Origin: Streptomyces cylindrosporus
Lineage (GTDB): Bacteria > Actinomycetota > Actinomycetes > Streptomycetales > Streptomycetaceae
Assembly (NCBI RefSeq): GCF_022698165.1
Contig: NZ_JALDAY010000018.1
Span: forward strand, 62,001 to 126,000
Reading direction: 5' to 3'
DNA length: 64,000 nt
Numbering within the stretch: the first letter of the stretch is position 1; the number at the start of each line of letters is the position of its first letter. The position numbers were made by a program, and so were the translations under genes. The notes under the pieces were generated by a model that worked only from the letters and a program-made list of their open reading frames with translations, did not search any database and was not told the DNA's origin. Below are positions 1 through 7,352 of this stretch, in pieces.

Positions 1-945
1 AGGGACCTGGTGAGCGCCGCCACGGCCGCGCCCTCGCTGCACAACGCGCAGCCGTGGCGCTTCTGCCACGATCGGGCGAGCGGCGCCCTCGAACTCCGTG
101 CCGACCTGGGACGGGCCATGCCGCACACGGACCCCGACAACCGCGCCCTCCACCTCGGCTGCGGCGCTGCACTCCTCAACCTCCGGGTGGCCGCGGCCCA
201 CAGCGCCCTGCACACGGAGACAGCGCTTCTTCCCGACCCGGCCGACCGCGACCTGCTCGCCGTGGTGCACCTCACCGGCACCGGCCGCCCCGACGCGGAC
301 CTCGCGGTGCTGTTCCCGGCGATCGCCCGCCGGCACACCAGCCGCCATCCCTTCCAGGACCGGCCCGTGCCGCCCGCCGTTCAGGACGCGCTGAGCGACG
401 CCGCCCGGCTGGAGGGGGCGCGGCTCGTCTTCCCGAGCAAGTGGCACGTGGAGGCCCTGCTGGAGCACGTCCGTGACGTCGAGGGACGCGACAGCGCGGA
501 GCCCGAGCGGCTGGCGGACGTGCAGCGGTGGACCCGGACCGGGGCCGAGGCCGCCGACGGGATCCCCGAGCGGGCCTTCGGGCCCAGCAGGCGGGGCGGG
601 CGGGCCCCGGTCCGCGACTTCGCCGGACGCCGAGCCGTGCCCGGCCGTGCGGCGGCCGTCTTCGAGACCACCCCGCAGCTGGCCCTGCTGGGCACCGGCC
701 GGGACCGCCCGGACGACTGGCTGCGCGCCGGACAGGCACTGGAGCGGGTCCTGCTGCTGGCCACCCTCGACGGACTGGCCACCTCCCTCACCTCCCACTC
801 CCTGGAACACCAGGACCTGCGCGAACTGGCCCGCGACCCCCGCTCGGCCCTGGGCTTCGTCCACATGGTCCTGCGCCTCGGCTACGGCCCCGCGGGAACC
901 GCGACCCCACGCCGTCCCGTGGACGAGGTGCTGGAGGTCCGCTGA
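1..945 (+). CDS. Acg-family nitroreductase-like protein, 5'-truncated by window edge
   Basis: Reading is open from base 1 and the first visible residues (RDLVSAATAAPSLHNAQPW) align with residues about 15-31 of the paralogue at 37769-38764. The true start therefore lies left of the window, and the GTG at 10 is probably internal. The fold is the FMN-dependent nitroreductase family, Acg subfamily (Rv2032 of M. tuberculosis, a DosR-regulon member whose enzymatic role is unsettled). The diagnostic APSxHNxQPW motif is present, and DDWLRAGQALERVLLLA near residue 240 is also shared with the paralogue. It ends 22 bp before the convergent regulator gene. Family assignment is firm; substrate unknown. 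Confidence 0.85.
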   Translation, partial: RDLVSAATAAPSLHNAQPWRFCHDRASGALELRADLGRAMPHTDPDNRALHLGCGAALLNLRVAAAHSALHTETALLPDPADRDLLAVVHLTGTGRPDADLAVLFPAIARRHTSRHPFQDRPVPPAVQDALSDAARLEGARLVFPSKWHVEALLEHVRDVEGRDSAEPERLADVQRWTRTGAEAADGIPERAFGPSRRGGRAPVRDFAGRRAVPGRAAAVFETTPQLALLGTGRDRPDDWLRAGQALERVLLLATLDGLATSLTSHSLEHQDLRELARDPRSALGFVHMVLRLGYGPAGTATPRRPVDEVLEVR

Positions 946-967
946 ACGGTCGAAACGCCGGTGAACG

Positions 968-1669
968 TCAGCGGGCCGGGCGGGCCTCCGGCTCGGGCTG
1001 TTCCAGGTGCGTGGCCAGCACCGCGGCCTGTACGCGGCGCTGGACGCCCAGCTTGGCCAGCAGCCGGGAGATGTGGTTCTTGACGGTCTTCTCCGACAGA
1101 TACAGCCGCTTGCCGATCTCGCGGTTGGTCAGGCCGTCCCCGATCAGCGCGAGGATCTCCCGTTCGCGCGGGGACAGGCCCGCGAGCTCCGGCGCGACTT
1201 CCGGCGCCTCGGTGGGCTCGGCGCGCAGCGAGCGCATCAGCCGGGCCGTCGTCGCCGGGTCCAGCATCGACTGGCCCGAGGCGACCGTGCGCACCGCCGA
1301 GACCAGGTCCGAGCCCCGGATCTGCTTGAGCACATAGCCGGAGGCCCCGGCCATGATCGCGTCGAGCAGCGCGTCCTCGTCGTCGAACGAGGTCAGCATC
1401 AGCACGGCCAGTTCGGGCATACGGTCGCGCAGCTCGCGGCAGACGGAGATGCCGTCGCCGTCGGGCAGGCGTACGTCCAGGACGGCCACGTGCGGCCGGA
1501 CCGCGGGCGCGCGGACGAGGGCGTGCTCGACGTTCTCGGCGTCGCCGACGACGGAGATGTCCGTCTCGGCGTCCAGCAGGTCGGCAAGCCCCCGTCGGAC
1601 CACCTCGTGGTCGTCGAGCAGGAAGACGCGGATGGGATCCTGCGCCGTGAAGGTGCGTGTCTCGGTCAT
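968..1669 (-). CDS. NarL/LuxR-type response regulator (DevR/DosR/OsdR-like)
   Basis: The protein has 233 residues in two domains. The receiver (about 14-130) has acidic pocket D19/D20, phosphoacceptor D65 (VAVLD), T93 and K115. The LuxR-type helix-turn-helix (about 163-222) contains LSPREREILALIGDG and LSEKTVKNHISRLLAKL. I chose the ATG at 1669 because AGAGG lies just upstream and the receiver begins soon after; the open frame continues 22 codons further. This architecture matches DevR/DosR and Streptomyces OsdR. A perfect 14-bp island box lies about 90 bp upstream (1757-1770), suggesting autoregulation. No histidine kinase is adjacent in this window. It is the best candidate regulator of the island, which is inference. 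Confidence 0.93.
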   Translation of the reverse strand: MTETRTFTAQDPIRVFLLDDHEVVRRGLADLLDAETDISVVGDAENVEHALVRAPAVRPHVAVLDVRLPDGDGISVCRELRDRMPELAVLMLTSFDDEDALLDAIMAGASGYVLKQIRGSDLVSAVRTVASGQSMLDPATTARLMRSLRAEPTEAPEVAPELAGLSPREREILALIGDGLTNREIGKRLYLSEKTVKNHISRLLAKLGVQRRVQAAVLATHLEQPEPEARPAR

Positions 1670-1756
1670 GTCGGCCTCTTGTTCCCCGGGAGTGTGACGC
1701 ACGGACTGCGGGCCGCCCGTCACGAGGATCATCACCCGGTGGGACCGGACGCACTA

Positions 1757-1770
1757 GGGCCGACCGGCCC
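1757..1770. promoter_or_regulatory. Island box upstream of the response regulator
   Basis: GGGCCGACCGGCCC is an exact match to the island palindrome GGRCCGNNCGGYCC. A half-site (GGACCG) lies at 1742-1747. The usual core element 24 nt downstream is not recognisable here, so the start point of the regulator gene cannot be fixed. Confidence 0.7.
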
Positions 1771-1804
1771 CACTCCTGGTGACGGTACCCGGACCGGCCG
1801 CGGC

Positions 1805-2491
1805 TCAGTCGCCGGACCGCTCCGGTCCGTCGAGCGCGAACTGCACGTCCACGACGCCCTCGACCGCCCGGACCAACCGCGCGGCCACGGGCACGAGCGA
1901 GGTGTCGTGGACCCGGCCGCCGAGGGTCACCACGCCGTCCCGGACCTCGACCAGTACCGTCGACGCCGGGGCGGGGAACAGGTACGAGACGATCTCCCGC
2001 CGTACCTCCTCGGCGATGTCCTCGTCCTCCCGCAGGAACACCTTGAGCAGGTCCGCGCGGCTGACGATGCCCTCCAGCCGGCCGTCCGCGTCGACGACGG
2101 GCAGCCGCTTGACCCGCGCCCGCGCCATCTCACGTGCCGCCTGGGCGAGCGTGGCGTCCGCAGGGACGGTGAGGGCGGGGGAGGTCATCAGCTCGCCCGC
2201 GGTGACCGAGCCGGCCTTGGCGAGGTCGGACAGCCTGCGCAACTGGGTGTACCGGTCGGGGTCGCTGTCCCGGAACTCCTCCTTGGGCAGCAGGTCCGCC
2301 TCCGACACCACCCCCACGACCCGGTTCCCGCCGTCCACCACGGGCACCGCGCTGACCTTGCGGTCCTGCATGGTCCGCACGATGTCCTTGAAGGCGGCGC
2401 CACGGCCGACGGCGGCGACGGAACGGGTCATCACGTCGCTCACGATGTGCACGGACGCGTGCACGACGCGTCCTGGATCGCTCTGGTTCAC
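1805..2491 (-). CDS. CBS-domain pair + BON domain protein
   Basis: The protein has 228 residues. Two CBS motifs (about 18-75 and 95-150, each ending in a VVGVVSEADLL / LEGIVSRADLL signature) form a Bateman module that typically binds adenine nucleotides. A C-terminal BON domain (about 155-225, VRDGVVTLGGRV) follows. The GTG start at 2491 overlaps the TGA of the upstream CNB gene (GTGA), so the two are translationally coupled. It is one of five paralogues of this design in the window (also 17554, 19498, 35156 and 41495). Likely a cytosolic energy-state sensor or binding protein; no enzymatic function can be claimed. CBS proteins such as Rv2626c (Hrp1) are known DosR-regulon members. Confidence 0.9.
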   Translation of the reverse strand: MNQSDPGRVVHASVHIVSDVMTRSVAAVGRGAAFKDIVRTMQDRKVSAVPVVDGGNRVVGVVSEADLLPKEEFRDSDPDRYTQLRRLSDLAKAGSVTAGELMTSPALTVPADATLAQAAREMARARVKRLPVVDADGRLEGIVSRADLLKVFLREDEDIAEEVRREIVSYLFPAPASTVLVEVRDGVVTLGGRVHDTSLVPVAARLVRAVEGVVDVQFALDGPERSGD

Positions 2492-2952
2492 CGCGCACTC
2501 CCGCTGCCGTAGGGGGCGTACAGGTCCAGCAGCCGGACCCGGGCCGCCTGCAGCCGGTGGGCGACGACCCTGCCGACCCACTCCGCCACGGTGCGGCCGA
2601 ACGCCGGGTCCTCGTCGCAGACCGTCCGCACGGTGGTGGCGTCGAACTCGTACGCCCGCACCGGCGAGGACGCCTCGGCGCCGAGCTGCCAGGTGTGGGG
2701 GGCGTACAGCCAGGACCAGCCGACGAGTTCGTTGTGCCCGAGGGACTCGATGACGGCGGCCCGGCGGCCGGGCACCCGCATGTCGAGGTCGACCGTGCCG
2801 GTGCGGATGATCCAGAACCGGTCGGCGCGACCGCCCTCCTCGAAGAGCCGGGAGCCCTCGGGGAACGAAACCTCCCGGGCGAGTCGCATGAGCCGCTGCC
2901 GGTGCTCGGCGGGCAGCGCCCGCGGCAGGCTCGTGGTGGCGGGAGCGTTCAT
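2488..2952 (-). CDS. Cyclic-nucleotide-binding-fold protein without DNA-binding domain
   Basis: The protein has 154 residues and is essentially one cNMP-binding beta-roll (about 15-130) with a helical tail. RLFEEGGRADRFWIIRTGTVDLD matches the first half of the fold in homologues. Where Crp-type proteins have the phosphate-binding cassette (GE-x-R-x-A), this one reads NELVGWSWLYAPHTWQLGA, so the key arginine is missing. There is no helix-turn-helix. Paralogues are at 11650-12114 and 45038-45502. It has a complete island promoter module upstream (2986-3055) and overlaps the CBS gene. Ligand and role are unknown; partnering with the CBS protein is inference. Confidence 0.88.
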   Translation of the reverse strand: MNAPATTSLPRALPAEHRQRLMRLAREVSFPEGSRLFEEGGRADRFWIIRTGTVDLDMRVPGRRAAVIESLGHNELVGWSWLYAPHTWQLGAEASSPVRAYEFDATTVRTVCDEDPAFGRTVAEWVGRVVAHRLQAARVRLLDLYAPYGSGSAR

Positions 2953-2985
2953 GGGGTGCCTCCAGTAAGGCGTACGGAGCTACCA

Positions 2986-3055
2986 CTTCCAGCGTGGGCC
3001 CGGGTGGCGCCCGGTACCAGGGGCCACCCGGCCCTGGGAACGGGCCGCCCGGCAG
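2986..3055 (-). promoter_or_regulatory. Island promoter module for the CNB-CBS operon
   Basis: The proximal box at 3021-3034 (GGGCCACCCGGCCC, one mismatch) and the distal box at 3042-3055 are 21 bp apart. Exactly 24 nt toward the gene lies the core element CACGCTGGAAG (minus strand, 2986-2996). The start codon is a further 33 bp away. Confidence 0.72.
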
Positions 3056-3151
3056 GCCGCGCCACCCCAGTGGCACCCTGTGCCACCCGGCGTCCGGCGG
3101 TTCGATGGTGGTGAGAGAGCCACTCCGTGCAGCGGAAAGGGGAGGAACACC

Positions 3152-3367
3152 ATGGGTACCAGCCTGACGCCGGAGTTCTGGCGGCAGTTCGCCGTTCTCC
3201 TGGTGATCGCCATGACGGTCACCTTCGTGCTCAGTGCGGCGCTCGACGCGCTGTACCTGCGGTCGCGGCAGCGCCGCGCCGTCCGGCGGGCATCGGGCAC
3301 CGGGACGACCGGGACGACGATCCGTGGTCCTCAGCGTCCGTCCGGCCGCCCGCTCGTGAAGAGCTGA
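3152..3367 (+). CDS. Small single-pass membrane protein
   Basis: The protein has 71 residues: a short N-terminus, one strongly hydrophobic helix (about 13-35, FAVLLVIAMTVTFVLSAAL), then an Arg-rich, Thr/Gly-rich cytoplasmic-type tail. The ATG at 3152 is preceded by AAAGGGGAGG at good spacing, which decides the start. It is convergent with the SulP gene, with 5 bp between the stops. I do not recognise a family. Its promoter region is shared with the divergent CNB gene, but the plus-strand core element typical of the island is not evident. Confidence 0.72.
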   Translation: MGTSLTPEFWRQFAVLLVIAMTVTFVLSAALDALYLRSRQRRAVRRASGTGTTGTTIRGPQRPSGRPLVKS

Positions 3368-3372
3368 CGCGG

Positions 3373-5067
3373 CTAGCCCCTGCGGCTCCACTTGCGGTAC
3401 GCGGCCACGGCGGTCGGCAGGGTGGGAAAGATCAGGTCCCGGCCCACCGCCTCGGCCAGTCCGTACGCCTCCAGGTCGTCCAGGAGGTCCTGCTTCACCC
3501 GGGCGAGGGCGAACACGACGCCCCGGCCGGTGAGTTCCCGGCGCAGGTCGTCGACCGCGTCCAGGGCGGTGATGTCCACCTCCACGTTCGCCTCGGTGTT
3601 GAGGACGAACCAGCGGACCGGGCCGGTCTGTTCGTCCACCGCGGCCAGGGCCCGGCGGTGGAAGTCCTGGGCGTTGGCGAAGAACAGCGGTGAGTCGTAG
3701 CGGTAGACCAGCAGGCCGGGGACCGTGCGGGCCTGCGGGTAGTCGTCCACGTCGTGCATGCCGGCCACCCCGGGCACCAGCCCCTCGACGGCGTCGTGGG
3801 GCCGGGCCACCCGGCTCAGCAGCTCGGCCACGGACATGCCGACGGCGACCAGCACCCCGTACAGGATGTCCAGGGCGAGCACCCCGGCCAGACAGCCGAG
3901 CGCGAGCAGCAGTTCGCGTCTGCGGAAGGACGCCAGGCGGCGGAAACCCGCGAGGTCGATCATGCGGACGGCCGCGTACACGACGAGTGCGCCCAGTACG
4001 GCCGAGGGGGTTCGGGTCAGCAGAGGGCTGAGGAAGAGCAGTACGGCGAGCACCGCCGCACCCGCGACCAGGGAGTACACCTGGCTGCGCGCGCCGGCCG
4101 AGGAGGCCAGCGCGGTGCGGCTGGCGCTGCTGCTCACCGGGAAGCCGTGCAGACAGCCCGCCCCCAGGTTGGCCGCACCCAGTGCCAGGAACTCCTGGTT
4201 GGCGTCGAGCGGCGGGCCGTTCTCGCCGCCGGTGAAGGCGCGCGCGGTGAGGATGAAGTCCGTGTAGGCGACGAGCAGGATGCCCAGCGCGGGCAGCACC
4301 AGATGCGGCAGCTCGGTGAGGTCCGGCAGCGCGACGGCGGGCAGCCCGGCCGGGACCTCGCCGATCACCTTGATGCCGAACCTCTCGTCGAGGTCGAGGG
4401 CGGCCACCGCCGCGGTACTCAGGACGACCGCCAGCAGTGGGCCGGGGACCGCGCGGGTCAGCCGCGTCACCGTGAACAGCAGGGCGAGGACGACGGCGGA
4501 GAACAGCACCGTGGCTGGGTGCGCCTGGCTCAGATGCCGTACGAACGACCACAGTTGGGGGAAGAACTCCGAACCCGTCGTGTCCACGCCCGTCAGTTTC
4601 GGCAGCTGGTCCACGATCATGATCAGGGCGACGCCCGCCAGATAGCCGATCAGGACCGGGCGGGAGAGCAGGTCGGCGAGAAAGCCCAGGCGCAGCGCCC
4701 AGGCCGCCAGGCACAGCAGGCCGACGGTGAGCGCGAGGGCGGCGGCCAGGGCGGCGTAGTGCCCGGGATCGGCGCCGGCGAGCGGGCCCACCACGGTCGC
4801 CGTCATCAGTGCCGTGGTCGACTCGGGGCCGACGGAGAGCAGCCGCGAGGAGCCGAGCAGCGCGTACACCGCGAGGGCGGGCAGGATCGCCCACAGACCG
4901 GCGACCGGCGGCAGCCCGGCCACACCCGCGTACGCCATCACCTGCGGCACCAGATAGGCGGCCACCGTCAGACCGGCCAGCGCGTCGCCGCGCAGCCAGG
5001 ACCGGCGGTAACCGGTCAGCACGGTGATCCCGGGCACCGTACGGCTCCACCACGACCCGTGGGACAT
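3373..5067 (-). CDS. SulP-family inorganic anion transporter with STAS domain
   Basis: The protein has 564 residues. About ten to twelve hydrophobic segments occupy residues about 20-420, including the SulP signature region (YLVPQVMAYAGVAGLPPVAG). A C-terminal STAS domain (about 440-555) includes VRWFVLNTEANVEVDITALDAVDDL, the conserved beta-alpha core. The family moves sulfate, bicarbonate or other anions across the cytoplasmic membrane; the substrate cannot be told here. DosR regulons of mycobacteria also include a SulP protein (Rv1739c). The ATG at 5067 is the first in frame. A one-mismatch island box at 5160-5173 lies upstream. Confidence 0.92.
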   Translation of the reverse strand: MSHGSWWSRTVPGITVLTGYRRSWLRGDALAGLTVAAYLVPQVMAYAGVAGLPPVAGLWAILPALAVYALLGSSRLLSVGPESTTALMTATVVGPLAGADPGHYAALAAALALTVGLLCLAAWALRLGFLADLLSRPVLIGYLAGVALIMIVDQLPKLTGVDTTGSEFFPQLWSFVRHLSQAHPATVLFSAVVLALLFTVTRLTRAVPGPLLAVVLSTAAVAALDLDERFGIKVIGEVPAGLPAVALPDLTELPHLVLPALGILLVAYTDFILTARAFTGGENGPPLDANQEFLALGAANLGAGCLHGFPVSSSASRTALASSAGARSQVYSLVAGAAVLAVLLFLSPLLTRTPSAVLGALVVYAAVRMIDLAGFRRLASFRRRELLLALGCLAGVLALDILYGVLVAVGMSVAELLSRVARPHDAVEGLVPGVAGMHDVDDYPQARTVPGLLVYRYDSPLFFANAQDFHRRALAAVDEQTGPVRWFVLNTEANVEVDITALDAVDDLRRELTGRGVVFALARVKQDLLDDLEAYGLAEAVGRDLIFPTLPTAVAAYRKWSRRG

Positions 5068-5159
5068 GCAACTCCTCTCACCGGCTGCCTCAAGAATCCA
5101 TCGCGGCCGCTGCCACCGCGAGAGATCCGCTCCCCGCAGTCCAACAGGACCAGCGGAAA

Positions 5160-5173
5160 GGGCCGTTCAGCCC
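5160..5173 (-). promoter_or_regulatory. Island box upstream of the SulP gene
   Basis: GGGCCGTTCAGCCC has one mismatch to the island palindrome, 93 bp upstream of the SulP start codon. The expected core element 24 nt nearer the gene is not recognisable, so the promoter assignment is tentative. Confidence 0.5.
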
Positions 5174-5261
5174 CACCGGGACCGACCTTCGGCATCAGGC
5201 CGGGCACGGTGACGCGGAGCATCGTCGGGAGTGCGAGAGGCAGAGCCTGCCGACCGCGGGA

Positions 5262-5296
5262 GCGTGGCGGGCCCCCTGCACGGGGGCCCGCCACGC
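5262..5296. terminator. Perfect 15-bp hairpin between divergent promoters
   Basis: Arms GCGTGGCGGGCCCCC (5262-5276) and its exact complement (5282-5296) flank a 5-nt loop. No T-tract follows on either side. It could terminate a short transcript or insulate the two divergent promoters. Confidence 0.6.
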
Positions 5297-5305
5297 GGGT
5301 GTGTT

Positions 5306-5373
5306 GGGCCGGTCGGTCCCGGCCGGGGACATGCGGCCCCTGCAGCACGGCCGTTCGAGAGCCGACGCTGGAG
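5306..5373 (+). promoter_or_regulatory. Island promoter module for the usp-adh-usp operon
   Basis: The distal box GGGCCGGTCGGTCC (5306-5319) is exact. The proximal box GGGACATGCGGCCC (5326-5339) has two mismatches and lies 20 bp on. A 24-nt spacer leads to the core element GACGCTGGAG (5364-5373). Confidence 0.75.
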
Positions 5374-5399
5374 ACAGATCACGATCAGGAGGCGGAATC

Positions 5400-6305
5400 A
5401 TGGTGCGCACCGTTGTCGCAGGTCTGGACGGCTCGGCCGAGAGCCGCGCCGCGGTGGAGTGGGCGGCCCGCGAGGCGCAGTTGCGGGACCTGCCGCTGAA
5501 CATCGTCCACGTGTGGGAGCCCGTCCCGGAGCCCATGGCGCAGGCCCCCCTGGTCGGCGCGGAGACCCAGCAGCACTGGACCGAGCGGATTCCGCGCGAG
5601 ACCGCCGAGGGCGTCCGGCTGCGTCACCCCGGCCTCGAAGTGACCATGGAGCAGCCGAGCGGCCGGCCCGCAGACGTGCTGGCCGAGACGGCACGGGACG
5701 CCGAACTGCTCGTGCTCGGCTCCCGCGGGCTGAGCGGCATCGGCGGATTCCTCGTCGGATCCGTCGGCCTGGGCACCATCGCGCACGCCGAACGCCCCGT
5801 GGTGCTGGTGCGGGCCGGGGAACAGGCCGCCGACGAGCACGAGCCGGACCCGGCGGGCATCCCGTCCGCCGCCACCGCGTACCGGCCCGTCGTCCTCGGC
5901 CTCGACCCCGCCGCCCCTGACGAGTCCGTGATCGAGTTCGCCTTCGACGCGGCCGCCCGGCGCAGCACCGTCCTGCGGGTCCTGTACGGCTGGAACCTGC
6001 CGCCGTACTACACCTACGGCCTGTCCGCCGACCCGGACTACCACGACGAGATCGCCCGGCAGCAGTCGGCCGCTCTGGCCGATGCCGTGCGCCCCTGGCG
6101 CCGGAAGTACCCGGACGTGGAAGTGGTGGAGGAGTCCCGGGCCGGCAGCGCGGCGAACTACCTGGTCGACGTCTCCTCGGGGGCCTCGCTGGTCGTCGTC
6201 GGCCGTCGCGTCCGCCGCAACCCGGTCGGTTTCCACATCGGCCCCATCACCCACGCCGTCCTGCACCACGCCACCGCACCCGTCGCGGTCGTCGCCCACA
6301 ACTGA
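5400..6305 (+). CDS. Universal stress protein, tandem Usp domains
   Basis: The protein has 301 residues: two UspA domains (about 3-140 and 160-298). The first carries the complete ATP-binding motif G-2x-G-9x-G-S (GSRGLSGIGGFLVGS). In the second it is degenerate (GRRVRRN), so only one nucleotide site is expected. The ATG at 5400 follows AGGAGGCGG. It is first in a three-gene operon, 24 bp before the alcohol dehydrogenase gene, behind a full island promoter module. Tandem Usp proteins of this kind (Rv2623 type) are hallmark DosR-regulon products implicated in growth arrest; the exact role here is unknown. Confidence 0.95.
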   Translation: MVRTVVAGLDGSAESRAAVEWAAREAQLRDLPLNIVHVWEPVPEPMAQAPLVGAETQQHWTERIPRETAEGVRLRHPGLEVTMEQPSGRPADVLAETARDAELLVLGSRGLSGIGGFLVGSVGLGTIAHAERPVVLVRAGEQAADEHEPDPAGIPSAATAYRPVVLGLDPAAPDESVIEFAFDAAARRSTVLRVLYGWNLPPYYTYGLSADPDYHDEIARQQSAALADAVRPWRRKYPDVEVVEESRAGSAANYLVDVSSGASLVVVGRRVRRNPVGFHIGPITHAVLHHATAPVAVVAHN

Positions 6306-6329
6306 CACCGAAACCCGAGGAGTTGAACC

Positions 6330-7352
6330 ATGAAGGCAGCGGTCGTACGAGCGTTCGGCGAGCCCCTGGTCATCGAGGAGCACCCTGACCCCGAGCCCGG
6401 CCCCGGCCAGGTCCGCATCCGTGTCGAGGCCTCCGGGCTGTGCCACACCGACATCCACGCCGCCCACGGCGACTGGCCCGTCAAGCCGAACCCGCCGTTC
6501 GTCCCCGGCCACGAGGGCGTCGGCCTGGTCGAGAAGCTCGGCGCCGGCGTCACCCACCTGAGCGTGGGCGACCGGGTCGCCGTGCCGTGGCTCGGCAGGG
6601 CCTGCGGACGGTGCGAGCACTGCCTCTCCGGCTGGGAGACCCTGTGCGAGCAGCAGATCAACACCGGTTACGGCTGTGACGGCGGGTACGCCGAGAAGAT
6701 GCTGGCCTGGGCCGACTTCGCCCAGCCCGTGCCCGAGGGCGTCAGCGCCGTCGAGGCCGCCCCGCTGACCTGCGCCGGCGTCACCACGTACAAGGCGCTC
6801 AAGGTCGCGGACGTCAGGCCGGCCCAGCTCGTGGCCGTCTCCGGCGTCGGCGGGCTCGGGCACCTGGCCGTGCAGTACGCGAAGATCGCCGGAGCCACCG
6901 TCGCCGCGATCGACGTCACCGACGAGAAGCTCGAACTGGCCCGGGAACTCGGCGCCGACATCACGATCGACGCCCGCAAGGAGGACGTCGGCGAGGTCCT
7001 CAAGGGGCACGGCGGCGCCCACGCCGCGATCGCCCTGGCCGTGAACGAGGCCGCGTTCGGCGCCGTCAACTCCGGCCTGCGGCGCGGCGGCAAGCTCGTC
7101 ATGGTCGCCCTGCCGGCGCACGGCACCATACAGGTCCCGATCTTCGACACCGTCCTCAACGGGACGAGCGTGATCGGCTCCATCGTCGGCACCCGGCAGG
7201 ACCTCGCCGAGGTCTTCCGGCTGCACGCGGCCGGCCGCACCAAGGTCATCTGCGAGACCCGTCCGCTGGCCTCCGTCAACGAGTCCATCGACGAGGTGCT
7301 GCGCGGCCAGGTCAAGGCCCGGATCGTGTTCGACCTCGGCGCGGGACGGTGA
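6330..7352 (+). CDS. Zinc-dependent alcohol dehydrogenase (AdhP/AdhA type)
   Basis: The protein has 340 residues of the medium-chain dehydrogenase family. Catalytic zinc ligands are in GLCHTDIHAAHGDW and PGHEGVG. The structural zinc loop is CGRCEHCLSGWETLC. The Rossmann motif GVGGLG and a following acidic residue (AAIDV) suggest NAD+. It most likely interconverts ethanol and acetaldehyde, regenerating NAD+ when respiration is limited. It sits between two Usp genes and its stop overlaps the next start (GTGA). The island context supports a fermentative role, which is inference. Confidence 0.94.
   Translation: MKAAVVRAFGEPLVIEEHPDPEPGPGQVRIRVEASGLCHTDIHAAHGDWPVKPNPPFVPGHEGVGLVEKLGAGVTHLSVGDRVAVPWLGRACGRCEHCLSGWETLCEQQINTGYGCDGGYAEKMLAWADFAQPVPEGVSAVEAAPLTCAGVTTYKALKVADVRPAQLVAVSGVGGLGHLAVQYAKIAGATVAAIDVTDEKLELARELGADITIDARKEDVGEVLKGHGGAHAAIALAVNEAAFGAVNSGLRRGGKLVMVALPAHGTIQVPIFDTVLNGTSVIGSIVGTRQDLAEVFRLHAAGRTKVICETRPLASVNESIDEVLRGQVKARIVFDLGAGR

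Larger units (their letters stand above)
5068..5399. other. 332-bp divergent promoter region between sulP and usp
   Basis: It holds a box facing the SulP gene (5160-5173), a long perfect hairpin (5262-5296) and a complete module for the Usp gene (5306-5373). I see no convincing gene inside it. Confidence 0.7.

Noticed and set aside
1805..5071. A single 1088-codon minus frame spanning CBS, CNB and SulP genes
   Set aside because: Only its last 228 codons are protein-like (the CBS+BON gene starting at GTG 2491). The rest is out of frame with the CNB and SulP genes.
5401..7226. Minus-strand 613-codon frame opposite the usp-adh genes
   Set aside because: Shadow frame (Gly/Val/Asp-rich) without motifs.
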